From: Ailanthus altissimus
Lineage: Eukaryota > Streptophyta > Magnoliopsida > Sapindales > Simaroubaceae
Assembly (NCBI GenBank): GCA_946807835.1
Contig: OX327695.1
Coordinates: forward strand, 22,550,501 to 22,614,500
DNA length: 64,000 nucleotides
Reading direction: 5' to 3'
In this document: one piece after another, positions 21,900 to 34,623 of the stretch
How positions within the stretch are numbered: the stretch's first letter is position 1
Layout: each line of letters opens with the position of its first letter
Program-made: the position numbers and the translations under genes
The notes under the pieces: model-generated
Told to the model about the DNA's origin: nothing
The model's database searches: none
What the model saw: only the letters and a program-made list of their open reading frames with translations

Positions 21900-22760
21900 T
21901 CTTCTTGCAGATTGTGACTTAAAAAGTACTTAATTGAAGAATCATGCTAATATTCTTTGTTTTCTTCTCTTACTCATATCTTTTATTTTTTTTCATTATG
22001 TTTATCAATTCTTGTTCTAAAACTCTAGTTTTCATCATGAACTAAATTCTTTTCTAGGGTTATAATTTGAACTCAATATGTGTCTTTAATTGTTATACTT
22101 TTTAATATTTTATAAACTTATCATTTATTATTCAAATTACTTATTCTTAATGCTTTCAATATTCCAGATTAGTTTTTAATTGATTGAGGAAACATTGATA
22201 AACTTGAAAAAGGCATCCTTGTGTTTAGCTTAGAGTAATTTGATACATGATTGTAGAGTAGTATCTGTGAGTTTCGATATAGGATAAGAAGATACCTTTA
22301 TGGCATGTATAACTAAAAAGACTTGAACTTAATGCGTCTTAAATTTACTGGGTTGCTATAGGAATATAGGTAATTAGTAATTTAAGATATACTTATTTGA
22401 CCATCAAAAGAGGTTAGTGAATAGATTGGTGTCTTGACCAATAATAAAATAGAATGATTAAATATTGAAGAGTAGTATCTTTAGAAAAGCATATTGCAAG
22501 ATAGTTATAATCCTAAACTTTTTGTATCTTGTTATTTGCTTATGATAATTTTAGTTTATTTGCATCTATAACTTAGTTTTATTTTAATTTCAATAGAAAT
22601 ATTGATTTTTTTAGATCAAAATATAATACAAATTTAGTACTTGGTCAAAAATATATATTAATTCCCTATGGATTCGACATTTAATTTTATACTATATTAC
22701 TTGTTGCGATATATATACTTGTGTTTAATTGTGCTTGGAATAGCCATAACAAATTATGCA
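21900..22760 (+). repeat. Partial LTR of the TGATAA family
   Basis: This resembles 57520-58300 in the same orientation. Shared landmarks are GATAAACTTGAAAAAGGCATC-like text near 22195, GTGTCTTGACCAATAATA near 22428, a GGATTCGACATTTAATTTTATA stretch near 22670 and the terminal TTGCGATATATATACTTG near 22706. The 5' part is missing. Confidence 0.55.
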
Positions 22761-23744
22761 TTATTTCTCGCTGCCATGGAGCGAGTGATGACAATTTTTG
22801 ATTGGTCATCCTTCATGTTCTCCATCTAATTTTGATAGCTTTTTCATTCTCTTCCCATAGACGGCGCCTCTCGGTGTGACTAGTGTTAAGATATTTGATG
22901 CATTGTGATATATATAAGGTTGACTCTTGAATTTAATGAGAGCTTTTTGTTTGGTTTTTGATAAACTCCTTTAGATTTGATTTGAACTAGTGTTGGTGTC
23001 TATAATTTATTTGCTCAATAAATTCGATATAACACCCATAAGATGCCCCTTACATATCAATGTGAAATAGTGTTGGTGTCTAGTTAATGGACTAGTGTTA
23101 AGAGACTTAATGCATTGTGATATATATAAGTAATATTTGTTTTTAGCGAATCTATCGCCATGATTCGTGTATTTTATTTCTTGCTATGGTGAATGATATA
23201 ATATATAGACTAAGTGAGAAAATGTTAAACTTTTTCAAACCATAGTGATCGGTTTAAGCTTTGAACGAGTCATAAAGTGGTCTATTATCTCCCATCATTT
23301 GAGGAATGTGTATAACATTCTAAAACGTTCAAAAACACGTTTGGAACTGCCCATGATTTGTACCATTTTAAACGATATTTTTTATGGGAGAAAGTTTATA
23401 AATACAGAGCAACATTGTTTTAGGTCCCTTAACTTATTCAAACTCGTTTTCAAACCCTTTACACCATTATTTGAGATTGATCACAATTTAGCAATACCTT
23501 AAACCCCATTTCCAAATTATAAAAACATCAATGACAAAAAATATAATTTTAATCTATTTTATTCCCACATTTGATCTATATGCTATTTAAGTCTTAAGTT
23601 CCTACAATATTCCCTCCACCTAGGATGCTCGGGTCAAATTACCCAATTGTTATCATTCATTATTGGCCCCTCTTTCTTAGATTTCGGTTAAATTTCCCCT
23701 CCAAAATTTAACCGGAAGAACCAAGACAATAATACGACAGCGTT
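22761..23744. other. Spacer between divergent RCCR copies C and D
   Basis: I see no gene. Sequence of the type ACTAGTGTTAAGA-TTTGATGCATTGTGATATATATAAG occurs at about 22880-22920 and again at 23092-23128, a direct repeat of about 40 bases. The rest is AT-rich. Confidence 0.5.
23685..23714. promoter_or_regulatory. Perfect dyad upstream of RCCR copy D
   Basis: CGGTTAAATTT and AAATTTAACCG (11-bp arms) are separated by eight bases about 95 bases upstream of the first ATG of copy D (23807). It could be a protein-binding dyad or a chance palindrome. It lies just outside the C/D inverted arms. Confidence 0.3.
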
Positions 23745-24300
23745 ATGTAATTTCGCGTTGTAAATATCTGATCAAGTTGTCATCACCTATCATTGATTAA
23801 GAACAAATGGCTGTAAACTTATGCCAATTTTTACACTCCCAACTCTCCGGCGCTTTCGTTTTCGCTTCCACTTCCGCTTCCGCTTCCGCTCCCACTAGGT
23901 TTTTAGCTTCGTTAATGAAGGTCGTAACAAGCTCATGGAATTTCCATATGCCTTCGGCCCTGTCAGGAGCCTGATATTTGATCTCGTATCAACGGTGGAG
24001 AATCGCCTCGACATACAGCTGCTTCCTTGTACTCTCCCGCTCGACATACAATACTACCAGAACGAGAGTGGCACTGCTCAAGCCTCTCTTCAGATCAGAT
24101 CCGGTCTCAAATCCTCCCCAGTATGTTTGATTATTTATTTGTTTTCTTTTGCCTTTTTGATGTACTTGGAGTTTATTTAATTACGAGTTGCTAATTGTAT
24201 GAACTTGGATTCCTCCCTTTAAATTTCAGTTTTATTAAATAAGGAATCATGCAATTGATAGCATGAGAGGGGCAAAGTTAATATAAATCCATCTTAAAGA
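23745..24300 (+). repeat. Inverted arm of the RCCR duplication (copy D arm)
   Basis: This is the plus-strand partner of 20160-20790. The two arms match in the upstream sequence, exon 1 and early intron. Copy D is about 73 bases shorter between its first ATG and MEFPYAF, because the stretch corresponding to the later part of the copy C presequence is deleted. Confidence 0.9.
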
Positions 24301-25533
24301 GAGATTGAAATGATAAATGATTAAGCTTGATAATTCTCTTCACCCATTTTAAAAATTGTCAGTGTAATTGTGAAATTAACTTGAAACAAGTTGTATCTGA
24401 TATCGTGATTAACTGTATTGATCCCAGCCATTAAAGTTGCTGTAGTTGAGGTTTGACATGTTGGTGATATTAATAAGCTTCAAAGCTTTTGTAAGACGGT
24501 TGATATTTTTCTAGTTTCATCCTTGCTCGTTTTTCTATTTGCCCTTTTTTCAGATGTTGCTTAAAGTTTGGGATTGAATACTTATGGGAACACTTGTAGT
24601 TTTGTTCTAAATTAAATATGTACGTGTCTTGTGCTAGCCTGGGAGCATAGAGCCTGAGGTATCAGAGACATTTTAATAAGATTGCACACCATTGCTTGCA
24701 TAATAGATTTGTGTAAAATTTGAAATCAAATGCTTGTATTAGGGCAGGCTTTCTATGTGTTGTGTTATTGTAGAGAACACAAACTGAAACCTGGAAGTTT
24801 GGTATTGTACTTGCCATTAATACCAACTACTTTTGTTTGTTGTATTTTGATCTTCAACTTGAAGCTTATGAGGTCTTTCTTTCATTTGATGTAGATTTTT
24901 AACATAATTCCGTTGTGTCAGATTGATTTCATACTGGGAAGTTGGCTACACTGTGAACTACCAACGGGAGGAGCATTGAACATAACAAGCCTTTCAGCCT
25001 ATCTGAACTCTTCTACAGATGCTCCAAATTTCTTGATTGAGCTTATACAGAGTAGCCCTACATCTCTAGTCCTAATCCTTGATATGCCACCTCGAAAGGA
25101 TCTTGTCCTCCATCCCGACTACCTTCACACTTTCTATGAAAGCACACAGTTGGACAAACAAAGGCAAATGCTTGAGAAAGTACCTGAAGTTAGACCCTAC
25201 TTTTCCTCATCCCTTTACATACGTTGTGTTGTCTCTCCTACAGCAATTTTGGTCCGTGTAGAAACTGAAGCAGGTGAATCAACTCGCATGGAGGAGATAA
25301 TAAGAAATCATGTGGATCCTGTTGCTAAGGAAGTGGTTGGAATCTGGTTGAATCAGTGTGCTTGTGGGGGAAGACAAGTAGGGGAGATAGACAAAGCTTA
25401 CTTGGAAAAGAGAGATGGATTAATTAAGAACAAAACTATTGAGATTGATCTAGGCTCAAGCTTACCAGGATTGTTTGGACCAGAAGTAGCGGGCAGGGTA
25501 TTAGAAGAGATGCGGAAGGTTTTTAATGCATAA
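23935..25533 (+). CDS. RCCR/ACD2: Red chlorophyll catabolite reductase, copy D (presequence out of frame)
   Basis: The exons are 23935-24120 and 24922-25533, with a GT...AG intron (24121-24921) in phase 0. The product is 265 residues from the ATG at 23935. RCCR reduces red chlorophyll catabolite to the primary fluorescent catabolite in plastids, using ferredoxin. The protein reads MEFPYAFGPVRSLIFDL to SLQIRSGLKSSP (62), then IDFILGSWLHCELPTGGA to the C-terminus. The residues matching Arabidopsis Glu154 (here Glu102, in IELIQSS) and Asp291 (here Asp238, in TIEIDLG) are kept. The upstream ATG at 23807 matches the start of copy C but is out of frame with MEFPYAF and meets a stop after about 55 codons. 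Without a transit peptide the product would probably stay cytosolic. It may be a functional gene with an unseen start, a truncated gene or a recent pseudogene. Confidence 0.85.
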
Positions 25534-26990
25534 GGTACTCTACTGATACCCCGATTCTGTATGTAATGAGTATCATCCCCCCTTTTTACATGTAAGTTCA
25601 TTGTTAATAAGAATTTACCAAGTCTTCTCACTTAGCCAGCCAATGGATCTATTTTTCTGGGTTTTTGTTTATTGCTGTTTGCTGATGCAACATAATGAAC
25701 ATAAAAATATATGGACCAAGCTCATGTAGATTATAGAAGTTTGTCTCATTATGGATGCGGCACTTAGTGACTGCTTAAAATATAATATCACTCTGCCATA
25801 ACTTAAAGGGCCCTGTACCAGGAGGTAGAAAGAAGAGAAGGGTCATTTTTGGAAACGGGAAATCTTTTATTAAATCTGATTGAACGTAATGTAATAGCAT
25901 AAAGAAGATGATTTCCATTTTTTACAGGTGTGTTCTAAGCATAATTTCATTAAGATCCTCCGTGTTTGTTTTTATTTCATCTAAGACGAGTCCTTTGAAG
26001 AAATATAAATACAATTGTTCCTGTTGTTTCAAAATTATTCTTAAATGTCCCTGGACCAAATTGTCTTGTAAACTTATTGTGCTTTTAAATTTTTCGTCCC
26101 ATCGTAATAAGACTCGAAGCCCTCGCCTTAATGCTAGTCATAATTTTCTTTTTCTCTTTCTGTAATCTCAGATTTTAATTATTATTCAATCACGTGTGAT
26201 AAGGGATGGCAGAATTTTTCGTAGGTGACTGTTTGGTTTGAAAAAATTAACTTATTTTTAAATTCAATCTAAATTTAGTTAAGAGTTTAGCTTACCATAT
26301 CTAAATCCACTCATTCTTAAAAAATGCCTTAAATGGGGCAAGGTATTTTTTAAGAATGGGTGGGTTATAAAAAGTTAAATCTTAATTAAATTTGAGTTGA
26401 GTTTATGGATAAATTAATTTCTTCAAATATTTAATTTAAAAATAAAATAAAAAATTTAATGTAGAAAAAATTTGTTACTTTAAATTTGATTTATATAAAT
26501 CAAAATTTGTTACGTGTTAAATATAGGGATATAAAATTTATTTATATTATATTTTTAAAATTTTAATTTTTATTCATATTATTTTATTTTTAATTTATTT
26601 ATTAATTATATTTAATATTATACATTTGCTTTTAAATTAGAGTGAATTTATTTGTTGAAAAGATAAAAAGATAAAGAGGAATAAACAAGAGATGTAAATA
26701 ATTTTATTATTATTCTTAGTTTTTTAATCATCACTCATTTAAGAATTTTCAATTTCAAATTTAAATTACATATATCAAATATGAAATAAGTATAAAAATT
26801 CTCACAACATTTGGGTATAGGGATGGAGATTGTGATTTTCACCCTTCAGATTATATATTTTAATAATTATTTATTAATTAGTAAAGTAAAATTTTTTAAA
26901 ATAATTTAGAAAACATGAAAAATGGTTGAATTTTAAATCATAGAAACATGCGATGAAAGGTATGATTGACGTACTAAAATAGCTTTTTTG
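25534..26990. other. Region downstream of RCCR copy D, no gene
   Basis: The 3' UTR probably includes AATAAGAATTTACC near 25606 as a poly(A) signal region. Beyond it lies AT-rich sequence with no credible gene. A foldback at 26307-26363 is listed separately. Confidence 0.5.
26307..26363. repeat. Short foldback
   Basis: Arms 26307-26330 and 26340-26363 pair at 22 of 24 positions with a nine-base loop (AATGGGGC core). Weaker dyad similarity continues on both sides to about 26240 and 26450, so it may be the centre of a MITE-like foldback of about 200 bp. No target-site duplication was identified. Confidence 0.55.
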
Positions 26991-26999
26991 ATTTCCTAT

Positions 27000-27931
27000 A
27001 CAAATTGACTATAAACTTTTGGGTAAGGATCGATTCAAGTCCACAAAGATGGAGAAAATTAAAGCACACTTTATTGGCCACTATAAGTTTAAAACCCTTA
27101 GGGTTGGGGATAGCTGTTGAATTCTAGACAACGAAAAAACACCACAGGTATTATTAATTGTTTCATTTCTTTGCAACACCTAATAAGTCATTTGACAACT
27201 CATTATCTAGCCTTTAGTCAATTGTTATTCTATAATGAAGCTTGTTGCGAATGATTTTTGCCATAAATAGGAGTGTGTATTTATGAATTGATTAATCAAC
27301 CCAAATAAGAAATATAAGCGAAAAGCCAAGCATGCCTCGTCTCTATTTGCTTCTAAAGTCATTAATTTCTTTTATTATATTTAACTTTTAGTTTTATTTT
27401 GTGAAGAATAGTGTTAAAAATTATGTGAAAGATAATTTTGAGTCGAGCCATTAAGAAAGAGGCGATACGGAGTCAAGAATGAGACGAAATAGTGGATTTA
27501 AGACTAAAGTTAGACACTCAAAATTGAATGTTGTTTTCAGGTCTTAACGCTGCAATGCTAGCTACTTAGCATTGCGACGCTCAAGTTAAAAGCTCCAACG
27601 TTGCGGCAATGTGAGGAGAGCGCCACAACGCCAATAGTAGTACCTTTTGTGATTTTACCTTTTAAGTGTAACTTGTATTAGATATTACTAAGGACATAAA
27701 AGGCTATAAATAAGCCCTATTTTACCTTGAAAGACATCACCAAATTGAGAGTATTTAATTGTAATCCCAAGAGAAAGAGGCTAGAATTTTCATATATCAT
27801 GGACGTAGATAATTGTCGAATCACGTAAATCTTATATGTGCCTTCTTATTCTTGTTTTCTCTTAACTTCTCATACTATCTTTATTTTTGCAATTCATCGT
27901 ACTTGTGGGCCTTTTTTTGTTTTTACAATAA
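27000..27931 (+). repeat. Probable 5' LTR and leader of the plus-strand copia
   Basis: This non-coding sequence lies directly upstream of a primer-site-like string, TGGGTATCAAAACTTGG (about 27933-27949), and the gag frame. It includes a GC-rich dyad CGCTGCAATGCTAG / CTTAGCATTGCGACG near 27549-27580. I could not fix the LTR borders because no matching 3' LTR was found after 42200. Confidence 0.4.
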
Positions 27932-28031
27932 ATGGGTATCAAAACTTGGTTACACGGTCATAACATCACACAAGTATGAAGTAGAGAAATTCAATAGGGA
28001 GATTGATTTCAATCTGTGAAAAGCTAAATCT

Positions 28032-31000
28032 ATGACTTTGTTGGTGAGTCAAGGGCTCAACTCTGCCCTTGAGGAGACTGCAGTTCCAAATAGCAATGAG
28101 AAGAATCCTGAGACATCAAGATCTAATCTTGGTTGTGAATCCAGTTAAAAGAAGGCTCATAGCAATATAGTTCTTTCATTGAGTGATGGGGTTTAGAGGG
28201 AGGTTGCTAGAGAGAAAACAATAATAAGCCTTTGGAGAAAACTTGATAACCTCTATATGACGAAGTCCCTAGTGAATTTTCTGTACATGAAGAAAAAGCT
28301 GTACTAGTTGTCCATGGTTGAGGGTACATTAACCAAAGATCACATAGATGCTTTCAATGAGATCATTATCGATTTGGAGATGGTTAATGTGAAGATTAAG
28401 GATGAAATTAAAGTAATCATCTTGTTGAGTCCCTTACCTCAGAGATTTCTACTAAAAGACATTTCAAAAATAAACTTATTTAGATTGAGAGAAATAGATG
28501 AATTGGTCGAACGTAAAAAAAAATTGATAACTAGTACTCAAATAAACACTTCATTGATACCTTTATTTATGACAAAGAGTCTTTGACGATGGAAAATATT
28601 AAAGTCTTATTAAACTCAAAAGGGTTGGGAAAGAGAGTAGAGTCTAGTGGTGCAGAAGGATTACCTACAAGGGAGAAGCCTGAAATTAAAGAAGTAAAGT
28701 CTAAGAGAAATTCAAGATCAAAGTCTAAAGGCAAACCCAAGAAGTGCTATTATTGCAAGAAGGAATGACACTTCTTTAAGGATTGTCTAGAGGAAAAAAA
28801 AAAGATGAAGGACAAGAAGGCAAAGGAAGAAGATGGTGCAGTAGCTTATGATGAAATCTATGATTGCGTAGAGACCTTAGTCCCCTCTTATGGGAGAAGT
28901 TCTGGTGAATAGATACTAGATTCTTGTTGTACATTTCATATGTATCCAAATAAAGCCTTATTACTAATTATCAACCTATTAATGATGGTAAAGTATTAAA
29001 GGGGAATAACATGGCTTGTCATGCCATTGGAATGTGTAGTGTTAAGTTAAAATTGCATGATGGGAAGGTTAAAGAGTTACTAAAAGTTAGGCATGTTCCT
29101 AATCTCAAAATGAACTTAGTTTCTCTTAGTATATTAGACCGAATTGGTGGTTCGATTAGAGTAGAGAGTGGGATTCTAAAAGTGTTAAAGGGTTCCATGG
29201 TAGTTATGAAAGATGAAAAGCATAATGGAGTAATTATGTTACTTTGAGAGGCAGTAAGTGGTTCTACATCAATTTCTTTTAATGATGAGAATATACAAAT
29301 TAAGTTATGACGTATGAAGTTAGCCTACCTAGGAGAAAGAAACCTAAATGAGTTATATGATCAAGGGTTATTGGCAAGGATACGTTCCAGCCAATAGAGT
29401 TTTATGAACATTGTGTACTTGATAAAACACATAGAGTCAAGTTCAGAGTCAAGTACAATGCTAAAGAACACAAAACTAAAGGTATGCTTGATTACATACA
29501 TTTAGGCCTTTGGGGGCCTGCACAAACTGTCACACATGATAAAGCTAAGTACTTTTTTATGTTTATAGATGACTATTCTAGAAAGTTGTGGATATATGTG
29601 TTGAAGAGTAATGAGTAAGTGTTTGAGACTTTTAGAACATGGAAAGCTCTTATGAAGAATGAAACCAGCAAGAAGATTAAGAGACTTAGAACAGACAATG
29701 GGCTCAAATTTTGCAATAAGGAGTTTGATAAATATATGCCAAATAGGATATTGTAAGGAATAAAACAATGAGATTAACATCATAGCCAAATGGTCTTGCA
29801 GAAATGATGAATAAGACCGTACTTGAGAGATAAGATGCATGTTGACCAACACAGGTGTGTCTAAAGTATTTTGAGGTAAGGTAGTAGTCACAACAAACTA
29901 CTTGATCAATAGAAGTCCCTCTTCAATGATTGACTTTAAGACATCAAAAGAGAAATGGTCAAACAACCCTCTAAAGTATGATCACTTGAAGATGTTTGGT
30001 TTACCTTGTATTCGTGCATGTGAATTAAGGCAATTTGGAGCCTAGAGCATATAAGGGGATATTCATAGGATATCAAGATGATGTTAAAGGATACAAAGTG
30101 TGATTTACAAAGTTGAAGCCATTAAGGAATATTGTTAATAGAGATGTGATGTATGATACGATGACCATAAAAAAGAAATGAAGAAGACAAAACCTGTGCC
30201 AATGGGAGTTTTAGTACTAGAAACAATTAAAGTTGAAGTGGAACATGAGACAAGATTTGAAATGCCTTCAGATCAACACTTGACTTGAGCAAGTCATCCC
30301 TTAAAGATAGATAGAAAATATTAGTTAATTCCTCAAAGATTACCCAGAAATAAACTAAGACTCTAGAGATAAAAGTTAAAGAGTATTAACTAGCCAGAAA
30401 TAGATTAAAAAGAATGATAAAACCATTATTAAAGGTATACACAAGCAGAATTAATAGCTCTTGCTTTTACTACTTCTTTCACTTTTGAGTTTGATGAGCC
30501 TAAGACATATAAAAATGCCATAGAAAGGTGAAAATAGTGAGAAGTGGCTGAGGGCCATAGAGGACGAGATTAATTCTCTCTTAAAGAACATGGCTTGAGA
30601 ATTGGTAGAGAGACTTCAAAATAAGAAACCAGTTTGGTGCAAGTGGGTTTATAAGATTAAGGATAAAATCCCAGATGTAGAGTCTACAAGATTTAAAGTT
30701 ATATTAGTGGCAAAAGGTTTCACTCAAAAAGAAAGGGATGATTTTTATAAAATATTCTCACCAGTAGTCAAACACTCATCAATTAAAATTTTGTTAGCCA
30801 TGTGTGTAAATTTAAATTTATATTTAAAGCAAATGAATGTGAAGACCACTTTTCTTCATAGAGAGCTTTGAGAGAAGATATACGTGTCATAGCCATAGGA
30901 GTTTAAAGAACCTAGAATGGAAGATCATGCTTGTTCATTAAAAAAGTAATTGCATGGCTTAAAAGTAATTTGTGCTATAAGAGATTTGATAAATTTATAT

Positions 31001-31407
31001 TACATTACGATTTTACTTAAAGTAAGTATGATGGTATGTGTACTTCAAATATTAAGTTATGGGATACATATGTATCTACTATTTTATGTGGATGATATAT
31101 TGATTGCATGTTAAGATATATGAGAGATACATATGTTGAAGTTAAAGTTGAGTGACAAATTTGAAATGAAGAATTTAGGGGCAGTAAAGAGGATCTTGGG
31201 TATGAATATCATTAGGGAAATATCAGGTGTCATTTTCTTGTACTATCAGAAATATATACTCAAAATTCATGAGAGATTTTGAATGTCTGATGCAAAGGTT
31301 GCCAAAAATTCTTTGGCCATACATTTCAAGTAGCATAATCATCAAAGATAGAAGAAGAAAAATTATAGATGCTTAAAGTATCATATGCGAATGCTGTAGG
31401 GAGTATT
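28032..31407 (+). pseudogene. Copia gag-pol remnant, 5' part (gag, IN, RT)
   Basis: Gag begins MTLLVSQGLNSALEE at 28032. A UBN2-like gag (MVEGTLTKDHIDAFNEI...LSPLPQRF) spans 28308-28586. The knuckle CYYCKKE-HFFKDC near 28746-28790 has a TGA inside. Integrase near 29480-29600 reads HLGLWGPAQT and FMFIDDYSRKLWIYVLK; the usual catalytic Asp of DLWGP is Gly. RT near 30530-31400 has KWVYKIKDK and LVAKGFTQKE, keeps YVDDILIAC near 31086, and ends SYANAVGSI where another element inserts. The continuation MYAIICTR is found at 41789. There are many stops and it is inactive. Confidence 0.85.
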
Positions 31408-31924
31408 TGTTGGCGGAGGATCTAATTTAGTACATATGGGTGTATGCATGTGCTATTGTGTCTATTACTTAAATACGTATCAAATACATATTTAAATCTA
31501 GTGGAAGCATGAAATAAACAATAAACACAATTCACATTAATATATTAGAAGGTTTAAGAACTCACTATAACGTGTAACGTTATATACGTTTTTTCTCGGA
31601 GTCCGCATGGAAACCAACTCGTATACAGTTCTAGTTACTAATACAATAAGCTTGGTGAGCTAGAACAGCAGCCCAATATTTAGCCCGAGATTAACTCTTA
31701 ATCCCTAAAATGACTGGTGTGTGTTTTATATCTTTTTCTCCAAAAGGATAAGAAATAGAGAATTTGAAGCAATAAATAATTGCTCCAATTGGAAGCATTG
31801 GAATTTTATTTTTCCTATTTTTTTTTCTTTTCTTCTTCTTCTCCTTCTTCATTTCTCGTTTCCTTCTCCCTCGAGCAAAATGCCCCTAACACACAAACAC
31901 ACACCACTTTTTTTCTCTTTTTGT

Positions 31925-32060
31925 TTATATATATATATAATATAATAATAATATAATATATTATATAATATATTATATAATATAAATATATAATAATAAT
32001 ATAAAATATAATAAAATAATATAAAATATAATATAAAAATATATTATATAATATAAAAAG
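31925..32060. repeat. TA/TAA-rich microsatellite
   Basis: This is a run of ATATAATATA-type sequence of about 135 bases. The same place in the sister LTR (about 40300-40340) holds only about 40 bases. The expansion happened after the element inserted. Confidence 0.85.
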
Positions 32061-33287
32061 AAAGATATTTTAAATATTTAACTATTAAATAATCAAACTA
32101 AAAAATGACCATTTTGCCCCTCATGAATAGTTACCAAGTTTACTCCCTAGTAGGTCTCACTAAACCCCATACTTGGATAAATTCAACTGAGGGTCCACAA
32201 TACGCCACGTGTCATTATGCATTAATAAATAATAAATATTGACTAATTATTGTATTTAACATTTAAATATAGAAACGCACGCATTCCTGTGGTTTTACTG
32301 AATATTGCTATATTAAACAATTTAATCCGGCATGCTGCCCCAGTGCACAACGAGTACACTCTATATCGCGGGACTCCCTAGGTCCTACGCTCGATTCGTC
32401 AAATGAAACTATTCCATGAGTCTGTGAGCAATGCCCTACGTACATATTACAGATATACAAATCAATGCATTAAACTATGCAAGTTGAGGTTACAACGCAT
32501 ACGTATAGTCCTTTCGTCATGATATCAGGGATATACAGGGATATAGATTATCACTGTCAAACCCCTTTTGCTCATCCATATCGTATCTTCAGACTTGTAT
32601 CTCATTGAATAATATGCGCAAACTCTTTTGCCATATTATTTTACCTTGGCGGAACTCCTTCCCGGGATGATTGCTTGTGGCTACAAGACTTTCTGAGATA
32701 CAGTCCCGAAGCATCTGAATATTGAACTCCCTATACGAGCTGAAAGATCCCAATCTGTACACACCGAACTCTATAAGCATCGGACCATACCGAGCGGTCA
32801 CACAATGAAAGGTCTATGACATGCACGGAACCAAAGCATGGTGGATCACTTACAAGCCCACCGTGGCACTCGGGTTAAAGGACCACGTATACTATTCAAC
32901 TTGAGAGGACCCTTCGTTTATAGCTTATATAGAATGTCTATCGAAGGCTCTTGCGAGTCTGTCCCATATTTAGTCCTAACTGGATACCTCTGTGTCAATA
33001 CAAGCTTCAAGCTCACAATTGGCTAAGAATGACCATCTATACCCTATAGGTATGATATATGCTGATCCATATTAAAAGTATCTACCGATAGACACGCATT
33101 GGTAGAAATAGACCAGGGATAAATATTTGAGAACATACTTACGCAACTAGTATTTTTTGGCACTCGATTGCAACTCTTGTAACTATGCAGTTACTAGTAT
33201 ATTCTCAGGTCTATATCCCATTACAGATAAGGTTCCAACTCTTGGATATGCTGAGTATTATAACCAGCTAACACTCAACTGTGCTAA

Positions 33288-34623
33288 TAATTATTTTTGC
33301 TATAGTAGCTAAGCGCAAGTGCACGCTATCGTATCAAGTAATATAGGATTTTAAGTTCAGATATCGATCATACAGGGATTATGCGATCTAATTCTATAAA
33401 TCAAGTACTAAAATTATACCCAATTAACTTTTATTCAGAAAATCACAATCTGAAATTTATTTAACTAATTTAATTCTATCAATTAATTAAACAAAAAAAA
33501 ACAAAGAGTAGAATTCACAAATAAAGATAATCTAGGGTTTTAACTCGTCCCCTAGTATTTCATTGGATTCATTAACCACTTAGTTAATCCCTTAATACCA
33601 ATTGATTGGCTTAGACACTAATCTCATCACAAGCCTCTGTCGATGGTCAAGTGACTATATTATGCATTCTAACAATCACCTATATGTCTATGGTAATCAA
33701 ATCAGAATGTAATTCATTAAGATCAAGTCTAAATTATACCATACATACCACCTAAGTATATGTCTATCCTAGATGGAACTCATAATTGTTACCCTATGAT
33801 CATGCATCAAACTATCCTAAGATAAACACATAAATCCCTCCGTTGAGTTCATTATGATTCCTCAATCATTTAAAATATTGATAAGATATAATGAAAGCAT
33901 TAAACACAAGATAGAATAAATTAATTGAATTTATCAAGTTCATAAACTAAAATTAACACAATTCAAATCCATACTAGGTTTACATAGTCTAACCCTAGAT
34001 GAACAAATTAACCCATCACAAAACCAAAAGTACTAAATCAATTCATAAATATCAACAAGAAAAAGAACATAATGATAAAGAAAGAGAAGAAAACTAATCA
34101 AAATAACTCCTTGATGTGCTTCTCCCTCAATCTTGACTTGAAGTTTGAATCTGGATCTTGGTTCTTCAATCTTTAGCTTTGATCTTTGATCTTGTGTTGT
34201 GAATTCTTTCTCTAAGTTTTGCCTCTTTTCTCTCTTGTTCTCTTCTATTTTTTTCTCCTCCTTCTTAGGGTTTTTAGCTTTTTATTTATAGGTTTTTGTC
34301 TTCAAAATACTGTTCACGAGGTACTGTAGCAAAATTCTGTATATGGGTACTGTAGCAAAATATTGTTCCCTGATACTGTTCATCGCAGCGTTGGGTTGTG
34401 GGCGCCGCGGCGTTCAGTCGCTCGCCTGGTGCCCCTTTTGTATTTTGAGCATAACTTATTCGTTTGACGTTTGATTCGCCTTCCGTTTGTTCCTATGCAT
34501 CACATTTTCCATCGTACATCTATTTATGATCAAACACCACAATTAAATAGCCAAATAGTTATATTTTAGTGTAAAATACGAAAGTTGGGTACAAATAATA
34601 ATAGTACTTTTACGCCCTTATAA
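33288..34623 (-). mobile_element. Solo LTR (TGATAA family) inside the left LTR
   Basis: This is 1336 bp, flanked by a perfect five-base duplication GCTAA (33283-33287 and 34624-34628). The sister LTR has the single GCTAA at 41568-41572 in the uninterrupted context TGTGCTAACATTTAG. On the minus strand the LTR starts TTATAAGGGCGTAAAAG and ends CTATAGCAAAAATAATTA, so both TG and CA ends are mutated. It contains TACTGTAGCAAAA repeats (34310-34400) and a CGCAGCGTTGGG-type GC block (about 34385-34440). Relatives lie at 56910-58304, 21900-22760 and 20850-21035. Confidence 0.9.

Noticed and set aside
24913..24921. Start of RCCR exon 2 as an independent ATG
   Set aside because: The ATG-like opening lies in the intron end; the CAG acceptor at 24919-24921 and the family alignment put the exon start at 24922.
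25908..26165. Open frame of 85 codons after RCCR
   Set aside because: Low-complexity, no homology or promoter context, and AT-rich composition makes such frames frequent.
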